The notes under the pieces are model-generated. The model was not told where the DNA came from, did not search any database, and worked only from the letters and a program-made list of their open reading frames with translations. Source: Cristatella mucedo (Eukaryota > Bryozoa > Phylactolaemata > Cristatellidae). From it: a DNA stretch of 64,000 nt. Position numbers and translations under genes: made by a program. Shown piece by piece: positions 12,101 through 23,029 of this stretch. Position 1 is the first letter of the stretch. Each line of letters opens with the position of its first letter. The DNA lies in the NCBI GenBank assembly GCA_009760855.2, contig WPIO01000009.1:3717001-3781000 (forward strand), read 5' to 3'.

Positions 12101-15100
12101 TATAAAGATATCCCATAACATGTTTGTTTAACGTCAATGTAAACAAGCGCTGGCAATAATATTGAGCAGCCTGCTTTGGGCACTGTGCCCATAGCAGAAA
12201 GTGAGCTGGCTCTATGCATAAACAGCACCGTTAGCTGATTTTTCTGCAAAAATACCAATACTCCAAACAGAGTGCTTGGGCTTTGCATTCCAACTTCCTT
12301 CGGCAACCTGAAGGTACACGTGTCGGTCGATAATGCCTTCGATCTGATGCAGAGTGGTCCAAAACCTTTCGCAGCAAAGCGTCCCCAAACAAATGCCGAT
12401 TTATCACCGAATTTTGCCATAGATTGAAAGCTTATCGTGCCAGTATGCTATATATATATATATGCTTCGTGTTATATGCTTCGTCTTTCCTTCGGTGAAT
12501 CCTTACTTGTCACTTTTCATTACCAGACATCGGGAACTTGCTTTTGTCTGCGCATAAAACAGAATTCCAGTTACCGCCTGTCCAGTAAGCTTGGTGGTGG
12601 ACCTTCCGTAAGTGGTCTGCTTTGTGACGGTTAGTGAGCAGAGGCTCGGGTTTTGCAGCCCGTCGGATTCCCACTCTTAGCAAGATTCCACTCATACTTA
12701 TCATATCTTTACTAATGTCGATCGCTCGTGCACCTTTGTGTGACCGTTCAAGGTCTGGAGGTGTGCAGTTCATTAAAGGTTTTTAAAAGGATTTTTTTGC
12801 GACTCGAGTGTCTGCTCACTCTTGTTTGTGGTAGGGCATCAGGCTCGCAGGCCTCGACACGGCCTCAAGTTTGATCTGGTCGCTCAGCCGGCTCCCGACC
12901 TTAATGCAATAACTTGCTGCTGCTGCGGCTGACAGAGACTTGTTGCTTTATGCCAGGGTTCGCAGAGCCAGCTCATGGCTAGCTAAAAGTCTTGACCTTG
13001 ATCCTTGCCTGGCTCCCTCAAGACGGAATGCTGTAGCTCTCGTAGAGCAGTGCAGTCAAAGGCTACCATCTAGCCCCTGCAGCCAATCGTAAATGTGACA
13101 CCACTAGCTTGGTCTCTAAGCCAATACATCATGCCACATGACCACTGTGCTAAAGCAGTCGGCTGCTGGTCGGGAGCTGCTGATCAAGGCAGATACAATA
13201 AATCTCTCTGGCCTAGGCGGCCTGCTAAGGTTTGGCTAGCGAAGCTTTAACCACCCCTTCCGGACAGTAAGTTCCTTTCATTGCTTAAATTAGCTGATGC
13301 CATTTGGATTTGCTCTGCTGTTCTGGATTGTGGCATGCATTTCTGAAAGTTTGCTTCTGCCTCTTTTGGCACTTTCTCTCAACCCGCCGTCCTTTGCTGC
13401 TACTTCTGCTTGCTGCTTACTTCCCGAGCCGCCCTCCCAATTCTGCTGCGCTGCTCACTGTTTCTTTGATCGAGGTCGATCTTTGATCTGAGATCGAGGC
13501 AGTTGACTGGCGACAGCGAACCACTGCTGCTCTGGCCTGAAGCAGCTTAGTTCTGGCAGCTCTTCCGTGTTACAGACGGAGATGCTTGCGTGCACACTGC
13601 GCGCGATGCGAGGACTGTGTAGAATGCCCAGCGACTCTGTGTGCGTAGCGAGCGGCGCATTGCAGAACTTTGCTCTCTCGTGCTACTGTTGCATGCGAGC
13701 GCCTCACCTTATGTCTTACTGCCCTTGTGAGCCCGGCGAAGCTCGCCTGAGCAAACAGGCCAGCAGCTCAGGCAGCGAGTCAATCCCTGAGCCGATAGAG
13801 GTCAGACGTTAGAAGCACCCTCGACTGGGCACGACGTTTACCAGCCAGTCCGGCTCTTTGCAGAACGGCGGGCCTCTTGCCATCGACTGCGAGTGGGCGC
13901 CGTCGTTCAGCGCTGCCGCACCGGACCGTCCGCTGAGCGTCATGCAGCTGGCCGTCAGAAGCCACGTCTGGCTGCTCGACTTGCTGACTCTGCCGTCGTG
14001 CCTCGAGCCCGGCGACTGGGCGCAGCTGAAGCAGCTCTTTCGCGATAGGAGCGTGATCAAGCTGGGTATGTCGGTGTGCCGCAGCCGCCGTGTGGCGCTT
14101 GGCCACGCTGCCGCTCCGAGTGGCACCCGAGCTGCAGGACTCGAGCCCCACGGCCTCGGTCTGCTAGCGACAGCAAGCACCTTAATTCTGAGCTCAGACA
14201 TGGGGCCCTGTCTGGCAACTTTTGCTCCACTCAAACCAACCGCGTGCCTTCTCTTGCATGGGCAGGTATGGACCGTTCTCAGGGTGCTGCCAATATCCAG
14301 CTGTTACTTCCACTTTGGTTTGAATACACTCGTGCGCACGCAAGGTGCAATCGACTTCAATACTTGAGTACTCGGCGCAGCAGTTGACATCAACCAATCC
14401 CTTTACCCGGTCGCCTGTTTGGTGGTGACAGAAATGTTGTGTGTGAGGATTAGCAAGATGAGCTCACACCTTTCTAGGATTCCTTCTTGAGCAGCGCAGT
14501 AGAAGCAGCAGCCCGTTGCCATGCCGACTAGGTCACACTTCCGGCAATAAGTTAGCAAGTTAACGGAATTTCGCCAGTGCTAGGAAAATAGTCCTCTCAT
14601 TAGGGCACTAACTTGACTGAGCAGCCTGAGTGAGTGCATATGATTGGTCAGGCAGAAGGTGGGCTAGCCGTCGGAAGCGGCTTTGAGCAGCGGCGGTGGC
14701 AAAAACCTTGGCAAAACTCGCTGTGAGCAGCCGCTGCTCTTTATGCAGAGCCTTGTGCTGCCATGTTTTCGTGAACGTGCGCTGCGTGCACCGAGTGCAC
14801 CGAGACGAGGCGATGCTGTGCGATGTGAAGCCGTGCTGTAAATCGTAAATATCTCGCTCGTTCGGCACCAGGCCGGCCCGGCCCGCAGCTTGCGAGCAGC
14901 CGACGGTGGTCACAGCTCAGAGTGAGAGCGAGGCTGGCTCGAGGCGCCCACTGCCCATGTCGCCCTGCTTTTCTCTTCCAGGTTTCGGCTTCTCCGAAGA
15001 CTTTCGTAAGATGTCGTCGGCGGTGCCTGGCTTCAGCAGCTCAGATCTCTTATGCTTCGTCGATCTTGCACAACTCTATGCCACTTCCAAGCCAGCTCGC

Positions 15101-16925
15101 CCCAGCGGCTCTGAGGGCAAAGGTGAAATTGGTTTCAATATTTGAGTACTCGGCACAGCAGTTGACGTCAACCAACTTATTTACCCGGTCGCCTGTTTGG
15201 CGATGACCAGATGTGTTGTGTGGGATAATTAGCAAGATGATCCCATACCCGGCTCCTGCTGCTACTCGCTGGTTTGGCCCAACGGTTAAGCTTTGTTACC
15301 CCATTACCCCGACCGAGGTCAAGGTGAATGTATCTGAGGTCGTGGGCTCGAGCCTCGTTGCATATGTAAAGCATCTGAAAAGAGAGTAAGTTCTCTTAGG
15401 GCGCCATACGAATGAATTATTTATTTATTTTTATTCGGCCGTAAGGCTAGGTTGGCTTTGCGGTCTGCAAATGCTGGCTTGCTGACCAACGGGAAATCCT
15501 TAGCTTTGGGCCTAGAGTTTCAGGACCTACCTTTCGGTGCCTCGTCGGAGCCTCGAGCCTGACGTGACACGCGGGGCCCCGTGTGTCCTCCGTTGGGGAG
15601 CCGCAGTACAGGTGCTGTTTTTCTTTTATTCCTGCTTTAAACCTTTTTTTGGCATGGCAAGCGTTGTGCCGGGCAAAGCCAGATGAGCTGCTCAAGAGCC
15701 ATGCATCGGCCTTTCCCCCAGGCTCACGAGCTCTCTCTCATTACGTCGCACAGGTCTGGCCGACGTCGTCAAGGTCACGCTGGGCAAACCTCTCGACAAG
15801 CAGGAGCAGATGTCGAACTGGGAGCGCAGGCCGCTGCGACAGGCGCAGCTGCGCTATGCAGCTCAGGACGCCCACTGCCTTCTGGCCGTCTACGACGCCC
15901 TGCTGTCCCAGGCCGAGCAGGACGGCAGCCCCGTCTCACAGCTGCCAGCGGCATCAGGTGGCGGCCGTGGCCACGCACAGTCCGCTGGCACTGTGCGCCT
16001 CCCGACGCAGGAGAGCGCCGGTGGCTTACAGCTCCACGCCGCCGCCGGCGGAGCCTCCGCAGCAGCCGGTGTTAGAGCGAGCGCTGCCGCCGAGCGCGCC
16101 CAGTCCGAGCCAGACGGGGCTGCTGGCTCGCCGGCACCGAAGGTGTGGCCGCCGGCAGCGGCGGCTGCCTCCGCAGCGCCGCCGCTGCCGTGGCCGGCAA
16201 TCGATCCGGTCCGCGGCTCGTCGGTGGACGAGCCCGGCTTGAGCGGCCTGTCCGCCGCTGACCTGCACGTCGTCGTCGACAGGATGCTGCAGGGGCTGGG
16301 CAAGAAGCTGCGCAACCTCGGCATCGACACGCTGATAGCGGGCAACGACGCCGACCTCGACGACGTGGCCAGGCTGTGCTTGCACGACGGACGAGTGCTG
16401 CTGTCGGCCGGCGAGCCGTGCAGGCGCTTCGGCCGGCTGCTGCCGCCCGACCGCTGCTTTGCCGTCGACCACGCGCTGCCCGCCGACGAGCAGGCCGAGC
16501 TCGTGCTCAGCCGCTTCGGCGTGCGCCTGACAGCGGCCGACATATTCGGCCGCTGTCAGGCGTGCAACTGCGGCGACTACGTGGACGTGCCGGCGGCGGC
16601 GATGCGCACCATGTGCAGCTCGCGGGCCAGCAGAAGCGGCGGCGTCGTCGGCGGCGCCGCCTCCGCTGGTGCGCCGCCAGCTCGCGCCGATGCGACGGCA
16701 GCAGCCTCGTCTGCCCTCAGGCACCGTGCCGGCGTCGCCCGCTCGGTCGACTACGAGAGCGCTTGCCTGTCGACCGGCGTTCCGCTGCAGCTCGACGACG
16801 TTCGGCCCGGATCGCTCGACAAGATCGACGTGTATCGCGTGTGCGCGCAATGCGGCAAAGTCTTCTGGGAGGGCTCGCACCATCGGCGAATGGCCAAATC
16901 GTACGCGGACAGGCTTGGCCGGTGA
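6070..16925 (+). CDS. EXD3: EXD3 / Mut-7-like 3'-5' exonuclease (six exons)
   Basis: The gene encodes a DEDDy-type 3'-5' exonuclease of the EXD3/Mut-7 group, animal proteins that trim RNA ends in small-RNA pathways. Exons 6070-6124, 6231-7269, 9445-9658, 13864-14065, 14982-15122 and 15754-16925 join with matching phases to 2,823 nt (940 residues plus stop); human EXD3 is of similar size. Residues 1-400 form a helical N-terminal region. The nuclease core has AIDCEW (D444, E446), GFSEDF (D510) and YAAQD (Y585, D589), so all catalytic positions are present. An alanine-rich linker (about 620-720) leads to a Mut7-C domain (about 725-930) with CQACNC and CAQCGKVFW, a probable zinc site. The start is the ATG at 6,070, the first in a short first exon. 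Identification is by family resemblance read by eye, and the phase agreement is strong support. Confidence 0.93.
6231..7269 (+). CDS. EXD3: EXD3 exon 2 (helical N-terminal region)
   Basis: This is one long GC-rich exon of helix-forming sequence (for example FDVATRHHLYLFDAMCGL, LQQRFRLAVFAVPLIAQDRV), matching the N-terminal part of EXD3. It ends at AG|GCAAGT, a GC donor with otherwise perfect consensus. The reading frame stays open beyond this point for about 520 bases, but that stretch is low-complexity intron (ccctccctac repeats). Confidence 0.85.
7329..7360 (+). repeat. ccctccctac-type short tandem repeat in EXD3 intron 2
   Basis: About three copies of a 10-bp pyrimidine-rich unit (ccctccctac) lie 60 bp inside the intron that uses the GC donor. 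Confidence 0.7.
8360..8445 (-). mobile_element. L2-like tail fragment in EXD3 intron 2
   Basis: The minus-strand reading gives aaagtacctagaaaggg, a ctctgagggtgct block and an att-rich end, the L2 3' signature. The rest of intron 2 (7,270-9,444) shows no other recognisable feature. Confidence 0.65.
9445..9658 (+). CDS. EXD3: EXD3 exon 3
   Basis: The acceptor is gctttccgctgcag and the donor is gtgagt. The exon takes up the two bases left by the GC donor to complete a serine codon, then reads LPAEVAAAVRALPAADCEWW and ends in VEMVDTVQAYRACIAAIIA, the stretch just before the exonuclease core. Confidence 0.85.
10598..11640 (+). mobile_element. L2-like LINE, 5'-truncated copy in EXD3 intron 3
   Basis: It encodes the C-terminal half of a CR1/L2-type reverse transcriptase (ANFLKLNDDKTNLLVMGKPS, then LVHAFVTSRLDF) with a stop at about 10,855 and later frame breaks. 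It ends in the conserved 3' hairpin and (ATT)n tail at 11,565-11,632. The element lies in the same direction as EXD3. The rest of intron 3 (9,659-10,597 and 11,641-13,863) holds nothing I recognise. Confidence 0.85.
13864..14065 (+). CDS. EXD3: EXD3 exon 4 (exonuclease motif I)
   Basis: The acceptor is cggctctttgcag and the donor is gtatgt. It encodes NGGPLAIDCEWAPSF with the D-x-E metal-binding pair, then LSVMQLAVRSHVWLLDLL and DRSVIKLG, as expected for a DEDD exonuclease fold. Confidence 0.92.
14345..14460 (+). repeat. 115-bp direct repeat, copy 1 (EXD3 intron 4)
   Basis: The stretch includes tgagtactcggcgcagcagt, ttacccggtcgcctgtttgg and gattagcaagatga, all found again in order at 15,128-15,243. 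It matches no other repeat in the window. Confidence 0.8.
14982..15122 (+). CDS. EXD3: EXD3 exon 5 (exonuclease motif II)
   Basis: The acceptor is ttttctcttccag and the donor is gtgaaa. It completes the glycine codon from exon 4 and reads FGFSEDFRKMSS, which supplies the second catalytic aspartate, then DLLCFVDLAQLYA. Confidence 0.88.
15128..15243 (+). repeat. 115-bp direct repeat, copy 2 (EXD3 intron 5)
   Basis: This is the second copy of the 14,345-14,460 repeat and starts within about 8 bases of the exon 5 donor. The two direct copies flank exon 5. Confidence 0.8.
15265..15432 (+). mobile_element. SINE-A, tRNA-derived
   Basis: A tRNA-like head has a box-A-like stretch (tggcccaacggttaag) and a box-B-like stretch (gggctcgagcc). 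It is followed by gcatctgaaaagagagtaag, ttctcttagggcgcc and an attattt-rich tail. That tail resembles the L2 LINE end. Confidence 0.7.
15754..16925 (+). CDS. EXD3: EXD3 exon 6 (motif III and Mut7-C domain)
   Basis: The acceptor is cattacgtcgcacag. It encodes SNWERRPLRQAQLRYAAQDA with the DEDDy tyrosine and aspartate, an alanine/proline-rich linker, the Mut7-C domain (MLQGLGKKLRNLGIDTLIAG, GRVLLSAGEP, LTAADIFGRCQACNC) and the end CAQCGKVFWEGSHH. The stop TGA is at 16,923-16,925. Confidence 0.95.
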
Positions 16926-17410
16926 CACCCTGTCGGCCATGGCCGACCTGCGAGAGAACGGTCAGGGGAATTTGCGGCCAGGCGTCTCACCGCGCTGCCC
17001 TGTCCCCTGTGCTGTCCGTAGGCCCGCGTGTCGTCGTCGGCTGCAGGGGCCCTCGGGAATCCGGCACCGTACCAGGCAGGTCTAAAACGGCCGGTCACGC
17101 CGCTCAAACGGTTTCCAAGTGTCGTCGTTGCACATGCTTCTCGGTACACCTGCTACTAGCACATTCCGGTTGCTAATGACACTCTAGTTTGGAGCTAGCA
17201 TCTCCTCTTCTCCATTTTCTTTTGGAAACACTTTGGATTGTTGTTGTTGTGCGTTCAATTTGGATTAGCGTTGTGTGTTCCATTGTTTGCTTGGGTGTGT
17301 GGACCAGATGACTTTGCAGCTGGCTGTCTAGCATGCAGCTAGTAAATAGCTGTTCCTTGCGCTCCGTAGTATAAATCGCTCGTTCGGTGTAGTTCCGAGC
17401 GTGGCACTGT

Positions 17411-17416
17411 AATAAA
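17411..17416 (+). terminator. polyadenylation signal of EXD3
   Basis: AATAAA lies 486 bases after the EXD3 stop and is followed by a GT-containing stretch (gtctgtcacc). It is the first good signal downstream. Confidence 0.7.
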
Positions 17417-17429
17417 GTCTGTCACCATT

Positions 17430-18895
17430 TCTTCCCTATACAGATTTTAATCCAACTGTTTAATTCCGAGCGAACGACCCATTTCTTCACATCCAAACTC
17501 CTGCTTGGCTTGGCGGTGGGGCCGTGTACAGCAGGTGTACCAAGCTGGATCGATGAGGCGCTGTACCCAGCCACTTGCCAAGCGCCCCCTCCCCAGCCAA
17601 CTTCGCAGTTGCTGGTTCTGTGCACGAAACTCGTGATCTCTGCTTCTTGTCTCGCGTGCAGCAGATTTGGTGATTAACCCTACTTAATGTTAGTTAGGCA
17701 TAAATAGGCGATTTTTCCTGCTACGAGACTAGTTCAGTTTTATCCTCGCGAGCATACGGCCCACGCCCTATAACCAGGTAGCTCATACAGGGGAAACGAC
17801 TAGCAGCACCGGTTCCTGCTCCCAAGGGGTCTTCAGAAATCCCCAGTGCCCGGAACGAGGCTCTAAGAGTAAGGTCCCCTAAACCCCGGGAAGTAGTTCC
17901 TACTTCTGCCCTCTCGCTCGGGACAAGAGCAGCCAGTTGTGTGCACGCGCCTATACGACCGTGTCTGACGTCGGCCTCTCGAGCCTTCTACCACACACGA
18001 CCAACTCCGGAACTCATGCCGCCGGCAATAGGTGGCGAGTGTGCCTGATTCTCGCCCTACGTGTCGAAGACCCAGTAGGTCGCTGGCTAGCCAACTCTAG
18101 CTGTCTCGCTTTGCTTACGCCCAGTGAGACCGCCTGGCTAACCCGTGGCTGCTCGGGCACTTAGGTATACTCCCAGAGACTTTGCCTTCCCCCCCCCCGA
18201 CACCTGGCGACCTCCTGGCTCTCCCTAAAGCTTTGCTCCCTTATGTAGTTAAAGCTATCCGTACCCCTTCCCCTGCCCAACATAAACTAAGACCGCGTGG
18301 ATGCAATAAATGCTGATCTGCCAAGCGTTTAGTTGCCCTGCGATAACTCGATATTCAAGCAAAGTTCAGTAGCCTAGGACGTCTGTGGCATGATACAGCC
18401 AGCTAAGGGTCAGCCGATAGGCCAATGCTGACCTTCGAAGCAAAGCCGGATGACCCATTAGCCGGGGCAACCAGTTACCAGGAGTTCGTCGGCCGAGACT
18501 TGGTATCATGACTTGGTTGCTCCCCCCCCCCCCCCGTTGCTCAGCATCCACATCCCAAAGGATAGACAGCTGGCATTCCGCGACCATGCCGTCAACCAAG
18601 GAAGGCTCATCAGGACCCACCGCCTGAGTGGCTGGAAATAACCATGCACACTGTTATGGCATTTCGCCTTTCCTTGTAGCCTTTTGTTCGTAGACTCCTC
18701 TTCCTGAGCTAGAGCTCTCTGAGCGAGCTGAGATTCTGTAAAGTTTTCGTTACACAGCCGATGTCGCCGTGGCTGTTTTTGTGAGATTGCTGCGGCGCCT
18801 TCCAGATTGCTTCGATCCCATTGTGTACTCTGCTTTGAGAATTCCATTGTGTCCTCTGCTTTGAGAATGGTGGCTTGGTTTGGACCAGCACAAGC
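17430..18895. other. intergenic stretch, no gene seen
   Basis: The region has stretches richer in C and G (17,750-18,300), a C10 run near 18,189 and a C-run near 18,523. It may hold an old unrecognised repeat. No conserved exon was found. Confidence 0.35.
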
Positions 18896-18899
18896 AAAG

Positions 18900-19381
18900 C
18901 GTCGACTTCAAGGTTGTATCACTCATTTTTATGTAAAATTATCGCTAAAGAGCTGGCTGCACATATTGAATAGAATGAAATGTCAGAAACATTTCAGTCA
19001 GGGTTCAAGAGGCAGCACTCCACTGAAACTGCCATCCTCCGTGTTAACAATGACGTTCTACGCAGCAACGATGATGGGAATGTCACTGCCTTAGCTCTGC
19101 TAGATCCGTCAGCTGCCTTCGACACCATTGATCACTATGTCCTACTTAAACAATCGAAAACAACGATCGGTCTGGCAGACGAAGCACTGGCATGGTTTAT
19201 ATCGCACTTGTCTGATCGTGTTCAATCCGTGTCGTGTGGGGGTCAGGTCTCACACACGAGACGGGTCATCTGTGGAGTACTCAAGGATCCGTCCTCGGTC
19301 CCTTGCTGTTCTCTATTTATATTCATCCTTTGGGGAAAATGACTAAGGCTGACGACTCTGTCTCGCTCTGTCTGTCTCTCT

Positions 19382-19446
<65 letters not shown>

Positions 19447-20475
19447 GTCTGTATTTGCCATTCAAACAGTCGGAATCTGCTGCATCAATCGATAAACTGG
19501 ATGCTTGCCTTGCCGACATTCGATCCTGGATGTCGGAATATTTCTTAAAACTAAATGACGATAACACCGAACTGCTGCTCATAGGACACCCTAAGCGTGT
19601 GGCTGGATTAAAAGGCTTTCTCTTCTAATATGTGATGCTGTTGTTCGACCGTCACCACGTGCTCGAAATTTAGGTGTCGTTTGCGACAGCTGCCTCAATT
19701 TTAAAAGCTTCATTCAGAAGACTGCTTCTACAGCTAGCCATCACGTCCAATCCCTATCCAAGATTAGGAGCTGTCTTTTAGTGTCTTGCAAAAAATTTAA
19801 CTAGTTTCATAGTCCTGTCTCGGCTTGATTATTGTAATTCCCTTTTGGCTGGGCTACCAAAAAAAGCAACTAGGCCACTGCAGCTGGCTATGGATATTGC
19901 TGCAAGGTTAGTTTTCAAGTCCCAGAGGTTTGACTACACTACGCATCTTCTTTGCTGAGAGAGCTAGAATGGCTGCCGATTGATCAACGGATACAGAGCA
20001 AAGTTCTTACCCACATAGCCTGCCACGGCTTGGCTCCTCCATACCTAGCTGAACTGCTACACCAGTTTCAGCCTCCTCGTGCTTTCAGGTCCTGTATGGA
20101 CAGTTAATTAGCTGTTCCATTCCTCGGCTTAAAGACCGTTGGCGATAGAGCTTCAGCTCTTCACGTCCTAGACTGCGGAACTCGCCTCCACAATTTTTAT
20201 GCAACGACAACTACTCTCCTGCTGCCGACCATTGCACATCCTTTCCAGCGGTCCTGAGTTGCTACTTCCATGCTAATCACTACCTCAACAGCTCTCCTGA
20301 AAATTCTATGCTTCCCCTTTCTCTTTGTTGCGTGATATGAAGTCTGTTGTCTACTGAATGCGTACCGAAAGCCACTTAGGCTGTGAGTGCTCTATACAAA
20401 ACTCTCCTGCCTAACACCCACATGGTCTTCGTGGCTTTGTCGAGTCACAGACGGAGATACGTTACATTAGGTCCC
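18900..20475 (+). mobile_element. second L2-like LINE family, decayed copy
   Basis: It encodes parts of a CR1/L2-type reverse transcriptase that differ from the main family: FQSGFKRQHSTETAILRVNN, DPSAAFDTIDH, a QGS-type motif in broken frame, LACLADIRSWMSEYF-like text and LNDDNTELLLIG. A long (CT)n run interrupts it and there are several frame breaks. The 3' end is near gagatacgttacatta. It is not active. Confidence 0.8.
19389..19442 (+). repeat. (CT)n microsatellite
   Basis: About 27 CT units lie inside the LINE reverse-transcriptase region, between the codons for SIYIHPLGK and QSESAASIDK. Confidence 0.95.
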
Positions 20476-20511
20476 TTCATTATTTTGCTCCTGGCCACCT
20501 ATCAGATCTAC

Positions 20512-20870
20512 TGTAATGTATCTGTGTCTGTAACTCCACAAAGTCATAAAGACCATGTGGGTGTTACGCAGGAGAGTTTTGTATAGCGCACTCACAGCCT
20601 AAGCGGCTTTCGGTACGCATTCGGTAGCCAACAGACTTTGTCTCACGCAACAAAGAGAAAGTGGGAAGCATAGCAGAGTTAGGAGAGCAGTTGAGGTAGT
20701 GAGTAGCATAGAAGTAGCAGTTCAGGACCGCTGAAAAAGATGTGCCATAGTCAGCAGTTGGAGAGTACATGTCGTTGCGTAAGAATTGTGGAAGCGAGTT
20801 CCACAGTCTAGGACCTGCAGAGCTAAAGCTTCTGTCACACCAGGCTAAGCGTCGTACCACCGGCTTTACG
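20512..20870 (-). mobile_element. second L2-like family, inverted 3' end
   Basis: The minus strand encodes the C-terminal piece DRSFSSAGPRLWNSLPQFLR and the same 3' end (cccacatggtcttt, acagatacattaca) as 20,380-20,475. The two copies meet 3' end to 3' end. Confidence 0.75.
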
Positions 20871-21480
20871 GAATCTAACTGTTGACCTATATAGCCGAGT
20901 TCCAGGGGTCAAAGGCTAGTTCCCGCCAAACCCTGCTATACTCCAGCAACGCTGCCGCCCGCCATGCCGCCGAGTTAGGGTAAGACGAGCGGCCGTCAGG
21001 TTAAACCTCTTTATAATAACGCATGCGCTAACAACAACAGGGGAACTAAACAAGTCTACAGGGAGGGTCCTAAGCAAAGCACACTATAGGGGCGCAAGAC
21101 GACGCAGCAAGCGCGAACAAACGTGTTAGTTGGTCAGTCGGCTTCCACCGTCAAACCGTCGGCGGCCTCCGTCCAACCAGTACAAGCATACGCCGTACAC
21201 GACCCGGCTAGCTGAGTATTCTGGGATAGACGGAGCAGACGTCCGCAACAGTTTAGAGCTTCCGCCGAAAGACGCCAACGCACCGGGGGGGGGGTCACGA
21301 ACATGCTACACGGGGAACGCGGAATATACAAGTCTCAACGAGCGTGCTATCCAGCACTGCTCGGGCCTTGGATACTCGTTCCTTTGCGTGCGTGGCAGAA
21401 TCGCCAGAGCACGCCTGCACGAATCCAGGTGCATAACTCTCGGCGAGACCGGGAGCCTCCAACACCACGACTTACTTACT
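20871..21480. other. GC-rich stretch, no gene seen
   Basis: There are short open frames on both strands but no conserved domain or splice-framed exon. It may be an unknown repeat. Confidence 0.3.
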
Positions 21481-21481
21481 T

Positions 21482-21570
21482 GGCATTTCCCTTTGCAGCA
21501 AATGTAAAGCGCCTAGAAAGAGATTAAGTTCTCTGAGGGCGCTTTATCAAGTACATTATTATTATTAATC
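21482..21570 (+). mobile_element. L2-like 3' tail
   Basis: It contains gcatttccctttgcagcaa, aagcgcctagaaagagat and an (ATT)n end. Only the last 90 bases of the element are present. Confidence 0.75.
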
Positions 21571-21704
21571 GGCCAACTTGTCCTACCCAAGAGCCCCGGT
21601 GACCTTACGTCACCACACATGCCGTAGGGCCGACCACGGCCTAGCCGGTGACCCTAACCCTCATTATAGCCGTCCGGTCCCAGCCAACCGAACCCAGCAC
21701 ACCT

Positions 21705-22097
21705 ACACCTCGTACAAACCTCATATCTATTGGAGACCGTGCCTTTAGTTCTTATGCTCCCAAAGCCTGGAACTCGCTCGCGACTTCCGTCACGACACCG
21801 CTTGACTTGACCACATTTACAAGAAATTGAAAATGCACCTATTTACCACAGCATTTAGTGTATCCCAGCGATTCGGCCTTTATGTGCTTATGGGTTCGGA
21901 CACTGTGCATGCTGCCACTAACCACACTTGCATGTTGACCCTGTGCATGTCACCCTTAACCATGTTATTCTTGTTATTAATCAAGCATGGTACCACAGGC
22001 CATCCGATCGTGTTTCCTTTGCAGTAATTATAAAGTGCTTAGAAGGAGATTCAGTTCTCTGAGGGCGCTTTATCAAGTGTGTTATTAGTATAATAAT
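21705..22097 (+). mobile_element. L2-like LINE 3' end
   Basis: It encodes the end of the L2 frame (GDRAFSSYAPKAWNSL with changes), then the 3' untranslated part and the tail hairpin at about 22,035-22,080. Confidence 0.8.
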
Positions 22098-22534
22098 TGG
22101 TTGCTTCCATGCCCCCTAGCCTATGTACCCAGGACCCCCAGCAGTACTGTTTAATTCCCGTTATTGTTGGCGCATGCAATATTGTCAGTAAGAGGTTTAA
22201 TCAAACCGCCACTCGTCTTACCCTAGCCTTGCGACAGCTACATAGCTGGAACAGGCAGGGTGGGCTAAGAAAAGCATTAATCGTAGAATTGATGGAGCAA
22301 GACGTTGGGTCATGTGGACGCATCGTGGACTTTTCTCTTCCGGCAGTACTACCGTCGGAGAACACCGGACACAATGCGTGGACTTTCGTATTCTTTCGGG
22401 CGAGGGCGGCCATCATGTCTACGAGCTCCGTGGTCTGGTTTCCCGAATTTCATACTAAAGCCTTGTCGATCCAGTCTTCTGGAGTGTGCGACTGCTCAGA
22501 CGTCTTTGCAGACATGACAAGAGAGTAAAGGAAC
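22098..22534. other. no gene recognised
   Basis: A 143-codon plus-strand frame (22,097-22,528) is open, but its translation shows no domain and it has no supporting start or splice context. I do not call it a gene. Confidence 0.3.
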
Positions 22535-22625
22535 ATTAAAGTGAGGGACAAAATCTTGAAATCGACTCAGTGCTTGATGGGGAGCCAGCGAAGGTTATCG
22601 AGAAGTAGCTTAAGGTGCCAGCTGT
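22535..22625 (-). mobile_element. L2-like LINE fragment
   Basis: The text aaagtgagggacaaaatctt and ggagccagcgaaggttatcg parallels 58,408-58,490, the inner part of an inverted L2 copy. Confidence 0.55.
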
Positions 22626-23029
22626 ACGGCTCCAATAATATTATATCCATTTGCTGTCAACTACTGCCATGCAGACACTTCTATTGGCTGCCAAATACAG
22701 TGGCTGTGGTCAAATAGCTGTCAGGAGACACTAAATAACTCCACAAGGAAAATCCAAAAGCTGCATGTCGTAGGGACATACGAGATGCATTTGCCCACAT
22801 GCTCATGTCAAAAGTGTCAAGATTGCTTTTTCCTTACCAGAGATCATGGTCAGAACAAGTAAAAGAGTCGCAATTGATGAGCAATGAACTTTAGGTGGGA
22901 TGTTAGACAAGAGTTTTTGACATTTGAGATTTTCTACACCACGTGAGGCTAAAGTGGTAAACGTAGCTTAGCCAACTGCCCACTCAGTAATGCACAAACA
23001 GTAGGAAGCCCCTATCCGTGTCAGTCTTG

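Noticed and set aside
22097-22528. 143-codon plus-strand frame
   Set aside because: There is no domain and it begins inside the tail region of an L2 copy.
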